Below, one piece after another: positions 33,348 to 43,313 of a DNA stretch of 54,644 bases. Positions within the stretch are counted from its first letter, which is position 1. Each line of letters opens with the position of its first letter. Location of the stretch: contig JAVBLZ010000020.1 of assembly GCA_031553045.1 (NCBI GenBank), forward strand, positions 1 through 54,644, read 5' to 3'. The stretch comes from CALXQW01 sp031553045. Its GTDB lineage: Bacteria > Verrucomicrobiota > Verrucomicrobiia > Opitutales > Intestinicryptomonadaceae. The position numbers were made by a program, and so were the translations under genes. The notes under the pieces are model-generated. The model saw nothing but the letters and a program-made list of their open reading frames with translations, was not told where the DNA came from and made no database searches.

Positions 33348-35049
33348 TGAATTCTAGTATAATTTCTTTGGTGAGTATTGTGGGTAAGAGCAAACCTTTA
33401 GGATTGTTTTTTGAGTATATTACATACAAGGGCACTCCGCTTCTGCCAAATTTTTGCAGTTCATTATAAATTGCATCATCTTTATTTGTCCAATCGGCGG
33501 TGAGGAGAATTATATTTTTATTCTTAAAGACTTCCTCAACATCTTTGGAGTAAAGAGCGATTTTATTTGCCTGACAAGTCAAACACCAAGCGGCGGTAAA
33601 ATCTACAAAGACGGTTTTACCTTCGGCAAGCAGACTTTCCTGCTTTTGCAAAGACCAGCTAAACTCAGAGTCTGCTTTTAAAATATCTGCAATGGGGGAA
33701 CTTGCCGCCTTGTATCCTACATAAAAAGCTGACGCACAAAGTGTGAAAAATAAAATTAAGGCGAGGCTCTTAAATTTGCCCTCATAATAGATTGAGCAAA
33801 ACTTCCCGAATATCCAAAGGGCGAGAGCCAAAATTATTGCGCTAAAAAGCAATAGCAGTGTTGCCTCACAATTCCTCTGCAAAAAGAATATCCAAACAAG
33901 CCAGAAAACCGCCAGCCAAATCGGTATTGAAAGAGCCTGCTTTAAAGTCTGCATCCACCTGCCCGGCTTGGGCAGTTTTGAGATGAGTTTGGGATTTATT
34001 GAAAGCAAAATGTACGGGAACGCCAAACCCAATGCCAAAGCGGTAAATATTGCAAATGTCAGTATGAAAGAGGTGTTGCCTGTCAAAGCCGTTCCCACCG
34101 CAACGCCCATAAAAGGCGCAGTGCAAGGGCTTGCGACAATCACCGCCAAGACGCCGGAAAATAAAGCCTCAAAATATACTCCGCGTTTTTGCGCCAAAAG
34201 TACGCCGGAGCTCTTGCCTGATATGGATACGCCCACTTCAAATACACCCAACAAATTCAAGGCTATCGCGGTGAATATCAATGCCAATCCCGCCACAAAA
34301 ATAGGATTTTGCAACTGGAAACCCCAACCCAAAGATTGCCCTGCGTCTTTAAAAACAAGCAGTATTGCGGCAAGCAGCCAGAAACTCAGCATAATCCCCA
34401 ATGTATAGAGCGCCGCAAGTGTCAGAGATTTTTTGAAGCTGTTGCCCGCATTCTTTGTAAAACTCAAGATTTTCAGCGCCAATACGGGGAATACGCAGGG
34501 CATCAAATTTAAAATTATTCCACCCAGAAACGCCATTCCTATCAGGGCAAAAAATCCCAAGTTTTCCTCCGTATTTGCGGAAGAAATCTTTGCGGGCATT
34601 AAAAGCGTAAGGATTTTTTCATTGGGTATGCAGACATCTTTACATTCCAACCAAGAAAGTTTTAAATCAAAGGCATATTCTGCCGCACTTAAGTTGTTTG
34701 GCGTTTTAAATTTAATTTTTATTTGTGCGGAATCTTTATACCCCTTGTATGTTACGCCATTTTCGGTGAAATCTTGCGGCGTGCTCCAAGTTTCAGACAC
34801 GCTTACAAAGCCTTGGGGCGGTGTTAGTTTTAAGGTTGTCGGCAAGCCTGTATCGGGGGCGGTTTTATAGTAGATATGCCAAGCGGGGGCGATTTTTATA
34901 TCCACAAAAATTTCATACTCTTTGCTTGCCTCCAAAATTTGTGTTTGCGCAGTTGCGGAAACCTCAACGTTTGGCGTCTTGGCTTCAAGCGGGGCAAAAC
35001 CAAAAATGACGCCAAAAAACGACAAAAGAAATATTTTAAAAATTTGCAT
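33337..35049 (-). CDS. dsbD: Thiol:disulfide interchange protein DsbD
   Basis: DsbD carries electrons from cytosolic thioredoxin through the membrane to periplasmic proteins, keeping cysteines reduced. Three parts are seen in the 570-residue protein. First, a signal peptide (1-22) and an N-terminal DsbD-alpha domain with CKDVC. Then comes an eight-helix membrane domain with the cysteines in LMPCVFP and ASPCTAPFMG. Last is a C-terminal thioredoxin domain with WCLTC in DFTAAWCLTCQ. The start at 35049 begins the signal peptide (MQIFKIFLLS). The 202 residues ahead of it in the long frame are antisense to mreB and are rejected. It diverges from mreB over 82 bases. Confidence 0.92.
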   Translation of the reverse strand: MQIFKIFLLSFFGVIFGFAPLEAKTPNVEVSATAQTQILEASKEYEIFVDIKIAPAWHIYYKTAPDTGLPTTLKLTPPQGFVSVSETWSTPQDFTENGVTYKGYKDSAQIKIKFKTPNNLSAAEYAFDLKLSWLECKDVCIPNEKILTLLMPAKISSANTEENLGFFALIGMAFLGGIILNLMPCVFPVLALKILSFTKNAGNSFKKSLTLAALYTLGIMLSFWLLAAILLVFKDAGQSLGWGFQLQNPIFVAGLALIFTAIALNLLGVFEVGVSISGKSSGVLLAQKRGVYFEALFSGVLAVIVASPCTAPFMGVAVGTALTGNTSFILTFAIFTALALGLAFPYILLSINPKLISKLPKPGRWMQTLKQALSIPIWLAVFWLVWIFFLQRNCEATLLLLFSAIILALALWIFGKFCSIYYEGKFKSLALILFFTLCASAFYVGYKAASSPIADILKADSEFSWSLQKQESLLAEGKTVFVDFTAAWCLTCQANKIALYSKDVEEVFKNKNIILLTADWTNKDDAIYNELQKFGRSGVPLYVIYSKNNPKGLLLPTILTKEIILEFIDK

Positions 35050-35131
35050 ATTTACATATTCTAAATTTGTTGACAAACCGTCAAATAATAAAGACTCTAA
35101 AAGGACATATTCTAACAGGAGCAAATTTTCA

Positions 35132-36148
35132 ATGTCAGGCTTTTTAAACAGTTTAATTTCAAACGATATAGGCATAGACCTTGGCACGGCGAATACCTTG
35201 GTCTTTGCCAAAGACAAAGGCGTAATTATGAGCGAACCCAGCGTGGTAGCCGTAAATAGCGTTACAAAAAAAGTCATAGCCGTTGGTAAAAAAGCCAAAG
35301 AGATGTTGGGCAAGACTCCCGGCAAGATAACAGCTCTGCGCCCCATGAAAGAAGGCGTGATTGCGGACTTTGAAATCACCGAAACCATGCTCAGATATTT
35401 TATCGAGAAGGCAAGCAGCCATCTTAAATTTGCGCCAAGGGTTGTAATAGCCGTACCTTCGGGCATTACAGAGGTTGAGCGCAGGGCGGTAAAAGAATCG
35501 GCAATCAGGGCTGGCGCTAGGATAGTGTATCTTTTAGACGAGCCTTTGGCGGCCGCAATAGGCGTTGGGTTGCCAACTCTAGACCCTATCGCAAGCATGG
35601 TTGTTGACATAGGCGGCGGCACAACTGAAATTGCAATCATATCTTTGGGAGACATTGTTTACGCAAAGAGTCTGCGCATAGGCGGCGACGAAATTGACAA
35701 CGCAATAGCCCAATACATGAAGCGCGCTTACAATCTCATGATTGGTGAAAGAACTTCTGAACAAATTAAAATCAAGATAGGTTCAGCCTTTGCTTTGGAC
35801 GAAGAAATGACGATGGAAGTCAAGGGCAGGGACAGTGTTGCGGGGCTTCCCAAAACGCTGACCATAACTTCTCAGGAAGTGCGTGAGGCGCTTGATGATA
35901 CTTTCAATCAAATTACAGACGCAATTAAAGAAACTTTGGAGCATTGCCCTCCGGAACTTGCGGCAGACTTGGTTGACAGGGGCATTGTTCTTGCTGGCGG
36001 CGGCGGTCTTATACGCAACTTGAATTTGCGCATTTCAGACGCAACGGGGCTGCCGTGTTTTACTTCTGACGACCCTTTGCGTGCGGTTGCAAACGGCACG
36101 GGTGTTGTCCTTCAAAACATACATCTTTGGGAATCTATAAGCAGCTAG
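35132..36148 (+). CDS. mreB: Rod shape-determining protein MreB
   Basis: The bacterial actin that forms membrane-bound filaments and guides lateral wall growth. The 338 residues include the actin-type phosphate loop 1 (IGIDLGTANTLVF, 13-25), phosphate loop 2 (VVDIGGGTTEIAIIS) and the adenosine motif (GIVLAGGGGLIRNL). The start at 35132 is preceded by AGGAG and gives the usual short N-terminal helix. The longer frame from 34922 would run antisense through the start of dsbD and is rejected. It is first in the operon mreB-mreC-mreD-mrdA, which indicates a rod or elongated cell. Confidence 0.97.
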   Translation: MSGFLNSLISNDIGIDLGTANTLVFAKDKGVIMSEPSVVAVNSVTKKVIAVGKKAKEMLGKTPGKITALRPMKEGVIADFEITETMLRYFIEKASSHLKFAPRVVIAVPSGITEVERRAVKESAIRAGARIVYLLDEPLAAAIGVGLPTLDPIASMVVDIGGGTTEIAIISLGDIVYAKSLRIGGDEIDNAIAQYMKRAYNLMIGERTSEQIKIKIGSAFALDEEMTMEVKGRDSVAGLPKTLTITSQEVREALDDTFNQITDAIKETLEHCPPELAADLVDRGIVLAGGGGLIRNLNLRISDATGLPCFTSDDPLRAVANGTGVVLQNIHLWESISS

Positions 36149-36156
36149 GATTTTGA

Positions 36157-37005
36157 TTGGCGGTGGGCAAAAATAAGAACATACGCAATGCTGTAATTTT
36201 TATAGCGCTATTTCTCTTTTGCCTTGTCGGGCCTTCTGTATTCAGGCATTTTTCCGACGGCTTATTTACAGAGTTCAGGGCGCCTGTCGAGGTTGTGTCT
36301 TCACATCTTTCAGACTTACAGAAGTTCTGGAGTTTGCATTCCCACTCAAAGCGGGATTTGATTGAAGCGGGCAGAGACTTGGCAAGGCTCAACGCCTCTT
36401 ATGAAATTAAACTTCAAGAAAATGATGCGCTCAAAAATCAGCTTTCCAGATATGAGGCTTTGCTGCGTTTGCCATCGTATCAAAAATATAAGCTTGTGGT
36501 TGCAAGAGTTGTGCTGCGTGATCTCAACGCTTGGTGGCAGCACATAGTTGTGCGTCGGGGTTCTATGGACGGCATCAAAGAAGGTTATGCCGTCATCTAT
36601 GCGGGCGGCATAGTCGGAAGAGTTGTGCAGGTCAGTTTATATACCAGTGTCGTAGAGCTGGCGTCTTCCCGCAATTTTAGGCTGGCGGCACATTTTGAGG
36701 GCGATGATTCCCCCGTCATTTATCAGGGCGCAGGTTCGTTGAGCTTTCATGACCCTAGGGGCAAGGTTACGGATGTGCCTTCAAATATACACGCTTCCAC
36801 AAACTCTCCAAGAAGGCTTGTTACTTCAAGTTTGGCGGGCTCTTTTCCTGACAATCTTTTTATAGGCGATGTCTTTGATTTAAAGCTGGACAATTCCGCC
36901 ATATTCAAAGAGGGCTATGTCAAGCTTTCCAATGCGCTCTCAACTTTGCGTGAGGTTGTGATACTTGCGCCCATAGAAGATTCAATAGAAACCAAAACTC
37001 CTTAG
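36157..37005 (+). CDS. mreC: Rod shape-determining protein MreC
   Basis: MreC spans the inner membrane once and activates the PBP2-RodA synthase from the periplasmic side. The 282-residue protein has one N-terminal helix (about 11-28), a coiled coil (about 65-100) and the beta-barrel MreC domain (GSMDGIKEGYAVIYAGGIVGRVVQV). The start is a TTG at 36157, placed six bases after AGGA; a GTG two codons later is an alternative. It follows mreB by 8 bases and mreD starts 6 bases after its stop. Confidence 0.93.
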   Translation: MAVGKNKNIRNAVIFIALFLFCLVGPSVFRHFSDGLFTEFRAPVEVVSSHLSDLQKFWSLHSHSKRDLIEAGRDLARLNASYEIKLQENDALKNQLSRYEALLRLPSYQKYKLVVARVVLRDLNAWWQHIVVRRGSMDGIKEGYAVIYAGGIVGRVVQVSLYTSVVELASSRNFRLAAHFEGDDSPVIYQGAGSLSFHDPRGKVTDVPSNIHASTNSPRRLVTSSLAGSFPDNLFIGDVFDLKLDNSAIFKEGYVKLSNALSTLREVVILAPIEDSIETKTP

Positions 37006-37011
37006 GCTCTT

Positions 37012-37566
37012 ATGGCAAACAAGGTTTTTGATATGCGTATTTTTGTGGTGTTGTTTTTCAATATCATTTTTACGTATATGCTTTCTGCGGTAAATTCAAT
37101 GTTGTCGTTTTCTTCTTTGAGTTTGGTTTTGCCCGTACTGTTTTTGATAGGGCCCTGCTATTTTCTAAAATTTTCATCATGCATTATTGTGGTGGTGTTA
37201 AGCGCATTTTATTATGACGCATTTTCTCCGTTGGATAATGGGCTTTTGGCGGCGCTTTGGCTTTTGGGTGCACTCTTTTTATATCTTGCCAGAAACAGGT
37301 ACAGAAACCCAAGCTATGTTTGGATGACCTGTGTGGGGCTTATTGCAAACCAATTTTTATTTTTGCTTTACGCCATCATTTTCCCCAAGGGCGAGGAGTT
37401 TTTTCTGCCCTATATCTCAAGAATTTTTATAGACAATGTGTTTTCAATTTTGATTGGCGCATTGGCAATACCTTTTGTTTTGTCTTTGCAAAAGACAGTC
37501 TTTCGCTTCATGGGCATAGACATTTATTCACCCTCGAAAGGATTAAACGTCTATGAAGACTTTTGA
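37012..37566 (+). CDS. mreD: Rod shape-determining protein MreD
   Basis: A 184-residue integral membrane protein with five to six hydrophobic helices, in the position and size of MreD. The family is weakly conserved; the FYYDAFSPLDNGLLA stretch near residues 67-81 resembles its usual D-x-x-x-P-x-G pattern. MreD works with MreC, RodA and PBP2 in elongation. Its last 14 bases overlap the start of mrdA, so the two are translated together. Confidence 0.88.
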   Translation: MANKVFDMRIFVVLFFNIIFTYMLSAVNSMLSFSSLSLVLPVLFLIGPCYFLKFSSCIIVVVLSAFYYDAFSPLDNGLLAALWLLGALFLYLARNRYRNPSYVWMTCVGLIANQFLFLLYAIIFPKGEEFFLPYISRIFIDNVFSILIGALAIPFVLSLQKTVFRFMGIDIYSPSKGLNVYEDF

Positions 37567-39457
37567 GGTTTTTACATCAGGCAACGGCAGGTTGTATATT
37601 TTCTATGTGCTCTTTCCGCTTATGGCATTTATCCTTATTGCCTCTTTGGCGCACAAGCAGTTTGCAATGTATGAAAATTACAAGCTCAAGTCTGACAGGC
37701 AGACCTTGCGCAGGATTGTCTCTCCGGGTGCGCGTGGCGATATTTGCGATAGGAACGGAAAAATACTTGTAAGTAACGCCGCAAAATTCGCCGTCATAGT
37801 TTATTACAACGGCGCACGCCGTGATTTTAATGAGGAGCGCAAGCGTCTGCGCAAAGAGCTTATAGATAATCACAAAGCTTCAGGCTCTGCAGAAAAGCTC
37901 AGGATAGACTACACAGACTTGCTTTTTAAAGCCAGAAAAAATGTTCTTGAAGGTTACATAAAACAGGTCAATGAAATTTTGAAAACGGATTATAAGCTTG
38001 ATAAGGGAGACTTCATGCGCCACTTCAGCCAGCTATCTTTGCTGCCGTTTCCAATCATACGCAACCTTAGCCCTCGTGAGCACGCAATCTTGGCGGAGAG
38101 GCTTTCCGTTGACAGCCCCATACAGATTTTTTCCGACACTGAAAGGTACTACCCTTACGGCGAATATTTGGCGCACGTGTTAGGCTACGTAAAGCAAAAT
38201 TATGAAGACCTTGATTCAGACATCCCCGGTGAAGAACTCATGACGTTTTTCTATCAGGGCAAAAGCGGCGTAAGCGGTATAGAAAAAGCTTTTGACTCAA
38301 GCTTGTCCGGAAAAAGCGGTATAGACATTCTTGTTGTTGACCCCGTCGGTTTTGAGTATGACAATCTGCTTTCTGTGCCGCCTCAAAAAGGCAAAACCAT
38401 AGTAAGCTCAATAGACATAGATTTGCAAAAAGTCGCCGAAGAAGCCATTGCCGAAGCGGAGGGCGCTGTGGTTATGCTTGACGTAAAAACAGGGGAAGTT
38501 TTGGTGATGGCAAGTAAACCCGGCTACAACCCAAATTTGCTTACGCCCCGTATTTCCCGTGAAGTTTATGCTGAAATAGTTGAAAGAAAAGCTTGGACAA
38601 ATAGGGCTACTCAGGGCTTATATTCTCCGGGGTCAACTTTTAAAATCATGACGGCGATAGCGGGCTTGATGACAGGCGTTGTAGATGAAAATACGCATAT
38701 AGAGTGCCATGGCAGCATGAAAGTCGGCAATAGGATATTTCTTTGCAATGCAAAATACGGGCACGGCAAAGTTAATCTTGAAAGCGCAATAGCAAAAAGC
38801 TGCAACATATTTTTCTACCAGACGGGTTTGGATGCAGGTGTAAATGCGGTATCCGAAACTGCAAAAGAATTTGGCTTGGATTCTTCTCCGAATATAGAGT
38901 TGCCTGAAAACAGTTGGCGCAATACAATAGTGCCCAATCCGGCTTTTAAAAAGAAACTAATGGAAGGCCCGTGGACTTTGGGGGACACCGCAAATATGAG
39001 TATTGGTCAGGGTTATGACAGGCAAACGCCTCTGCAAATAGCCTGCATGGCGGCAAGTCTTGCAAGGGGTGAAACCCGCACAAAAGCTTCAATCTTGCAT
39101 GACCCAATGCGCATTACCGATATGGAATATCACGGCGCAGAAAAGATAGATTTACCCAAGGAAAAATTTGATTTGATATTGAAGGGCATGGTGGGGGCGG
39201 TAGAATACGGAACCTGTAAAAAAGCAAAGTTGGATAGCGCAACTTCTGCTGCAAAATCTGGCACGGCGCAGGTTACAATAGACGGCAACAAAACCAATTT
39301 GGCGTGGATGATTTCTTTTGCGCCCGCCGAAGACCCAAAGGTGGCGATAGCCGTTATGACGGTTGGGCAGCACGTCGGCGACGTAAGCGGCGGCGGCACG
39401 GCAGGGCCTATAGTCAAAGCCGTCTTTGAAAAATATTTTGAAAAACTTAAAGAGTAA
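37553..39457 (+). CDS. mrdA: Penicillin-binding protein 2 (elongation transpeptidase)
   Basis: The peptidoglycan transpeptidase of the elongasome, target of mecillinam in E. coli. The 634-residue protein has one N-terminal helix (about 14-35), a dimerisation/pedestal domain with the PGARGDICDRNG motif (58-69), and the transpeptidase domain. Active-site motifs are present: S361 and K364 in SPGSTFK, the SCN triad and KSGTAQ near the end. It overlaps mreD by 14 bases. No rodA follows, so the glycosyltransferase partner must be elsewhere. Confidence 0.95.
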   Translation: MKTFEVFTSGNGRLYIFYVLFPLMAFILIASLAHKQFAMYENYKLKSDRQTLRRIVSPGARGDICDRNGKILVSNAAKFAVIVYYNGARRDFNEERKRLRKELIDNHKASGSAEKLRIDYTDLLFKARKNVLEGYIKQVNEILKTDYKLDKGDFMRHFSQLSLLPFPIIRNLSPREHAILAERLSVDSPIQIFSDTERYYPYGEYLAHVLGYVKQNYEDLDSDIPGEELMTFFYQGKSGVSGIEKAFDSSLSGKSGIDILVVDPVGFEYDNLLSVPPQKGKTIVSSIDIDLQKVAEEAIAEAEGAVVMLDVKTGEVLVMASKPGYNPNLLTPRISREVYAEIVERKAWTNRATQGLYSPGSTFKIMTAIAGLMTGVVDENTHIECHGSMKVGNRIFLCNAKYGHGKVNLESAIAKSCNIFFYQTGLDAGVNAVSETAKEFGLDSSPNIELPENSWRNTIVPNPAFKKKLMEGPWTLGDTANMSIGQGYDRQTPLQIACMAASLARGETRTKASILHDPMRITDMEYHGAEKIDLPKEKFDLILKGMVGAVEYGTCKKAKLDSATSAAKSGTAQVTIDGNKTNLAWMISFAPAEDPKVAIAVMTVGQHVGDVSGGGTAGPIVKAVFEKYFEKLKE

Positions 39458-39526
39458 GCGCCGCATAATTTTTTGTTTTAAAATTATAATTGACTTAAAT
39501 TCTATTTCCACAAACTCCTTTGACTT

Positions 39527-40828
39527 ATGTTTTTTATGCGCAGATTTGTTTTAATTTCATCTCTTTTTTCCGCCATGCTTTTGCAAGCCCAAGACAAGGC
39601 GCTCTTAGACATTCTCGTGAAGAAGGGCGTGGTGGACTCTCAAGAGGCGGCGCAGATTGCAAAAGAATCTGTTGTTGTGATGCAGAAATCTGAGGCGTCC
39701 AAAATCAAACTTTCGGGGCTGATGCAAACTCAGTACGCATATATGGCGGGCGGTATGGATGCCCCGTTTGATACAAATATGGCGGCTTCAAACGGCTTTA
39801 AGATACGGCGTGCAATTATAGGTATGGAGGCAAGTTTAGATTACGGCTGGCGTGTAAAGATTGGTCTAGACCCTTGCCGCTCGGGCAGCCACGGTTCAGA
39901 TTATGTGGATGAAGCGTATATAGCAAAAAGCGTGGACTATTCTTTTTTAAACGGTGAAATTATTGCCGGCTATAAAAAAGTCATATTCAGCTTTGAAGAA
40001 AATATTTCCGCCGCAGTGTTGGAGAGTGTAGAAATTTCAATAGTTGACAGATATTTTACGGGCGCTCAGCGCAACAACAGCAGGCTGGGTTTTGGCGGCA
40101 GGACAACCTCTTTGCAATGGCTTGGCAGAGTGGAAAATGTTGAAGGTTTAAGCTACGCATTGGCGGTAGGCAACAGTGCAAATGAAAGCCTTTATTCTAC
40201 AACCTACATAGGCGGCAATCAAAACAAAGAGTCGTCGGCAGTTCCCAATTTGTGGGCGAACGTTGCCTATGCAAAAAGTTTTGAAAATGTGAAAATCAAA
40301 ACGGGGCTTTCATTCGGTTATGGTGCAGAAGCCAACGTGGTAAATACGGATAATTATGGCTGCATATTGGCTGTAAACCCTTATATTCAGGCAGATTTGT
40401 ATGAAGATTTTACGGTGTGGGCAACTTATCTATATTCTCAAGTTGACAAGGGGAAAAATAATGCAAGCCAGACGGCTCACCCGCAGGGCTTTACAATTTC
40501 CGGCGAATATAGATTTGAACTTGCCCAGTATGCAAAGCTTGGCTTCACTTTGAAGTATGCTGCTTTATTCACAGACGGCAGGGGGCTTACAATGAAAGAC
40601 GTAATAATTTCCGGGCAAAATGCGCCAACATCCTCTCTCGACGCATACTATGATTCTGCGCAGACTGTTTATTCAGGCATAAATTGGTACATCAACGGAA
40701 ACAATCTGAAGCTTCAGTTCGGTTATGAGTGGGGTGAATTTACCGACACAATTTCAGGCTCTGCATACAACGGCGCAAAGCGTTCAAACTCTCACATTGT
40801 CAGGGCGCAGCTTCAGGCGTTGTTCTAA
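39527..40828 (+). CDS. Outer-membrane porin (OprO/OprP-like)
   Basis: A 433-residue beta-barrel outer-membrane protein. It has a signal peptide (to about residue 22, LLQAQ) and a short helical segment (LLDILVKKGVVDSQEAAQIAKE) typical of the periplasmic start of such porins. Long runs of alternating hydrophobic strands follow, and the chain ends in the terminal Phe needed for barrel assembly (QALF). It resembles phosphate-selective porins O and P, but the solute is unknown. An ATG at 39536 would give a cleaner signal peptide start. It lies 69 bases after mrdA and just before a convergent GH95 operon, suggesting uptake of sugars or phosphate. Confidence 0.8.
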   Translation: MFFMRRFVLISSLFSAMLLQAQDKALLDILVKKGVVDSQEAAQIAKESVVVMQKSEASKIKLSGLMQTQYAYMAGGMDAPFDTNMAASNGFKIRRAIIGMEASLDYGWRVKIGLDPCRSGSHGSDYVDEAYIAKSVDYSFLNGEIIAGYKKVIFSFEENISAAVLESVEISIVDRYFTGAQRNNSRLGFGGRTTSLQWLGRVENVEGLSYALAVGNSANESLYSTTYIGGNQNKESSAVPNLWANVAYAKSFENVKIKTGLSFGYGAEANVVNTDNYGCILAVNPYIQADLYEDFTVWATYLYSQVDKGKNNASQTAHPQGFTISGEYRFELAQYAKLGFTLKYAALFTDGRGLTMKDVIISGQNAPTSSLDAYYDSAQTVYSGINWYINGNNLKLQFGYEWGEFTDTISGSAYNGAKRSNSHIVRAQLQALF

Positions 40829-40861
40829 AAAAATGCCCAAACGTTTTTTTACGTCTGGGCA
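40827..40861 (-). terminator. Terminator between porin and GH95 genes
   Basis: TGCCCAAACGT (40834-40844) pairs with ACGTCTGGGCA (40851-40861), one mismatch. On the minus strand seven T follow (40827-40833), so it ends GH95 transcription; it may also stop the porin transcript. Confidence 0.85.
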
Positions 40862-40873
40862 AAAAGATTAGAG

Positions 40874-43291
40874 CTAATTTTTAATAAGCGCCAGATCTGA
40901 ATTCAGCTTGTATTCGGTATTTGCTGCGGTGTCAAAACTGACAGATTTGTCTTTGTATTTTACGATACATTTTCCGCCCAGCTTTGAGAAAATTTTAAGA
41001 GTGTTTAGCTTTGAATTTTTCCAAGTAAAATCTAAAACAAAGCCGCCTCTTGCGCATATACCCTTGATTTCACCGTTTTTCCAGCAGCTTGGCAAGGCGG
41101 GCAAAAGCTCAATATACCCGGCATGGCTTTGCATGAAAACTTCCGACAAGACGCCTGAGAACCCGAGGTTTGAATCCATACTGAATACTTCAAAAGTATT
41201 TGCACGGTGGTGCAGGGCAAAGAGATTGTCGAAAGATTCTTTTGCCAAGAGCCTATTTACCGCATAGTATGCCTGCTCGGGGTTGTGGAGTCTTGCGGCA
41301 AGCGCTACGCCCCAAGTTGCGCTCCAAGCTGTCCAGAACCCGCCATTTTCAATTCTTCTGGTGAGTGATTTTTGTGCGGCTTCATAAAGTTGCGGCGTGG
41401 AATCTTTGGTGATTTCGGTGCCGGGATACAGCCCGTAAAGGTGAGATTGATGCCTGTGTCCGGCACAGTATTCATCATAATCTCTGCGCCACTCTTGTAT
41501 GCCGTAGCGACCTATTTTATATGGGAAAAGTTTTGCCGTTTTGGTTTTTAAATTTTCTCTAAAATCTTTGTCGCTATCCAATATTTCAGAGGCGGCAATG
41601 GTGTGCGTGAAAAGCTCTCTTACTATGGCTTGCGTCATGGTGATGCCATAGTCTATGCCCGTGGGCCTTTGTGAATTGTATAAAAAAGAATTTTCCGGAG
41701 AGTGCGATGGCCCTGTAACCAAAAACCCGTTTTCATCTTCACGCAGAAAATCGGCGTAAAATTCCGCCATTGATTTCATGAATGGATACGCCCTTTCTTT
41801 CAAAAATTTTTCATCTTTGGTGAAAAGATAATGCTGCCAGAAGTGGTCTGCAAGCCATGCGCCGCCGTCATTCCAACTGTCGTAGATATATTCTAGCCCA
41901 TATATGGATACGCCCCTGCCTGGGAAAACAGTGCCATTGCAGCCGTAAGATTTTTTTGCAACGTCTCTTGCCGTGGGAAGGAAAGATTCAAGCATATCAA
42001 ACAAAGAATCGTTCAAATCCGACAAGTTTGTGGTTTCAGCGCCCCAATAATTTATTTGCAAATTGACGTTTGTGGTGTATCTGCCGTACCAGTCGGCGAA
42101 TAAAGATGGGTTCCAGTATTGCAAAGAAGCAGGCAGCGTTCCATTGCGGCAGGTGGAAATAAATGTATAACGAGAAAAGTTGCTCAGCAGGGCGGTGAGG
42201 GCTGGGTCATAGTCGCCGTCGTATTTTAGGCGAGGATCCATCACGCCTTTTCTCACCCTATTCATGCGCATATCCGTGGGCATGACACTTGCAGGGGTTG
42301 AGTCTAATTTAAGGCTGAATCTTGAAAAATATTTTGAATAGTCTTGCACGTGTTCTTTAAGGAGTGCCTCAAAACCCTTATTTTGTGCGGAATCCAGACG
42401 ATCCTTGATTGTGGAAGACATATCTTTTTTATAGTATGCGCTGGTAGGACAAATTAAAATAACAACCTCGGAAGCGTCTTTGCAGACTAAGCGATTATTT
42501 TCAAAATATACTTTGCCGTCTTGGGCGATAATCCTGACATTCACCTGAAACTCCAGACCATTATTGGAAGTACGGCCCTTCATGGCAAATTCATTGTCGG
42601 AAATTTTTAGTATCTCTACGGGATGCGGATTTTTTAAGTAACGTTGATTTTGCAGGTCTGACCATGTTTCTTTAAGGTCCATTGGTCTGTTCAACATTGC
42701 GCTAAAACTCACTTTTGCATTTTTTGCAGACAACTTAACCACCCCCAATTTTGCGGGGTGCGAAGTAAAGGCAAGCCTTTCAAATTCAGTCTCTCCAAGT
42801 TTGTATTTTACGCTGGCAGTGGCGGTGGCAAGCTTTAAGTCTCTATAATATTCAGTTTCAGGGTAGTCATGATTTTCCATGAAAAGCCAAAGATTGCCCA
42901 TGGTTTCATAGCCGTGTTCCACAGATGTTGTGCCCTCTATAATTATTGCATCTTCACCAGTGTATTCTGGAATCCTATCTAATTTTGCCATAAGCTCTGC
43001 GGCTTCTTTCATTTTATCTTGAGAGATTAGCTGCATGACTTGCTCTCTTTGAGCCTTATAGTCTGGCGGCAGACGTTTTGCGCGTGGTGTGTTAGACCAC
43101 AAAGTCTCCTCATTAAGTTGCAATCTTTCTTTTTGAACGCCGCCAAAAAGCATTATACCCATAGAGCCATTGCCCAAAGGCAGTGCGTCCGCCCAGCTTT
43201 TTGCGGGCTGCATATACCACAGCTTGTCATCTTGGGAAAATAAATTTAGAGTGCTTAAAAGAAATATTAAAACAGATATTTTACGAAACAT
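40874..43291 (-). CDS. Secreted GH95 alpha-L-fucosidase/galactosidase
   Basis: GH95 enzymes remove terminal alpha-1,2-linked fucose (or alpha-L-galactose) from glycans by an inverting mechanism. The 805-residue protein has a signal peptide (about 1-19) and a jellyroll domain opening with LWYMQPAKSWADALPLGNGSMG. An (alpha/alpha)6 barrel follows, with the TTNVNLQINYW signature. N408 and N410 in it match the two Asn that activate the catalytic water in AfcA. A C-terminal beta domain ends the chain. Which fucosylated glycan is used (host mucin, milk or plant) is not shown. It follows the 1153-residue secreted protein by 22 bases in one operon. Confidence 0.92.
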   Translation of the reverse strand: MFRKISVLIFLLSTLNLFSQDDKLWYMQPAKSWADALPLGNGSMGIMLFGGVQKERLQLNEETLWSNTPRAKRLPPDYKAQREQVMQLISQDKMKEAAELMAKLDRIPEYTGEDAIIIEGTTSVEHGYETMGNLWLFMENHDYPETEYYRDLKLATATASVKYKLGETEFERLAFTSHPAKLGVVKLSAKNAKVSFSAMLNRPMDLKETWSDLQNQRYLKNPHPVEILKISDNEFAMKGRTSNNGLEFQVNVRIIAQDGKVYFENNRLVCKDASEVVILICPTSAYYKKDMSSTIKDRLDSAQNKGFEALLKEHVQDYSKYFSRFSLKLDSTPASVMPTDMRMNRVRKGVMDPRLKYDGDYDPALTALLSNFSRYTFISTCRNGTLPASLQYWNPSLFADWYGRYTTNVNLQINYWGAETTNLSDLNDSLFDMLESFLPTARDVAKKSYGCNGTVFPGRGVSIYGLEYIYDSWNDGGAWLADHFWQHYLFTKDEKFLKERAYPFMKSMAEFYADFLREDENGFLVTGPSHSPENSFLYNSQRPTGIDYGITMTQAIVRELFTHTIAASEILDSDKDFRENLKTKTAKLFPYKIGRYGIQEWRRDYDEYCAGHRHQSHLYGLYPGTEITKDSTPQLYEAAQKSLTRRIENGGFWTAWSATWGVALAARLHNPEQAYYAVNRLLAKESFDNLFALHHRANTFEVFSMDSNLGFSGVLSEVFMQSHAGYIELLPALPSCWKNGEIKGICARGGFVLDFTWKNSKLNTLKIFSKLGGKCIVKYKDKSVSFDTAANTEYKLNSDLALIKN

Positions 43292-43313
43292 AACATGAGC
43301 ATGCTAAATGAAA

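Noticed and set aside
35070..35098. TTGACA before mreB as a promoter
   Set aside because: The -35 is perfect, but no acceptable -10 is found 16-18 bases later.
34922..35131. N-terminal extension of the mreB frame
   Set aside because: It is antisense to dsbD, and MreB normally starts at the MSGFLNSL methionine, which has AGGAG upstream.
35050..35655. N-terminal extension of the dsbD frame
   Set aside because: It is antisense to mreB; the signal peptide begins at 35049.
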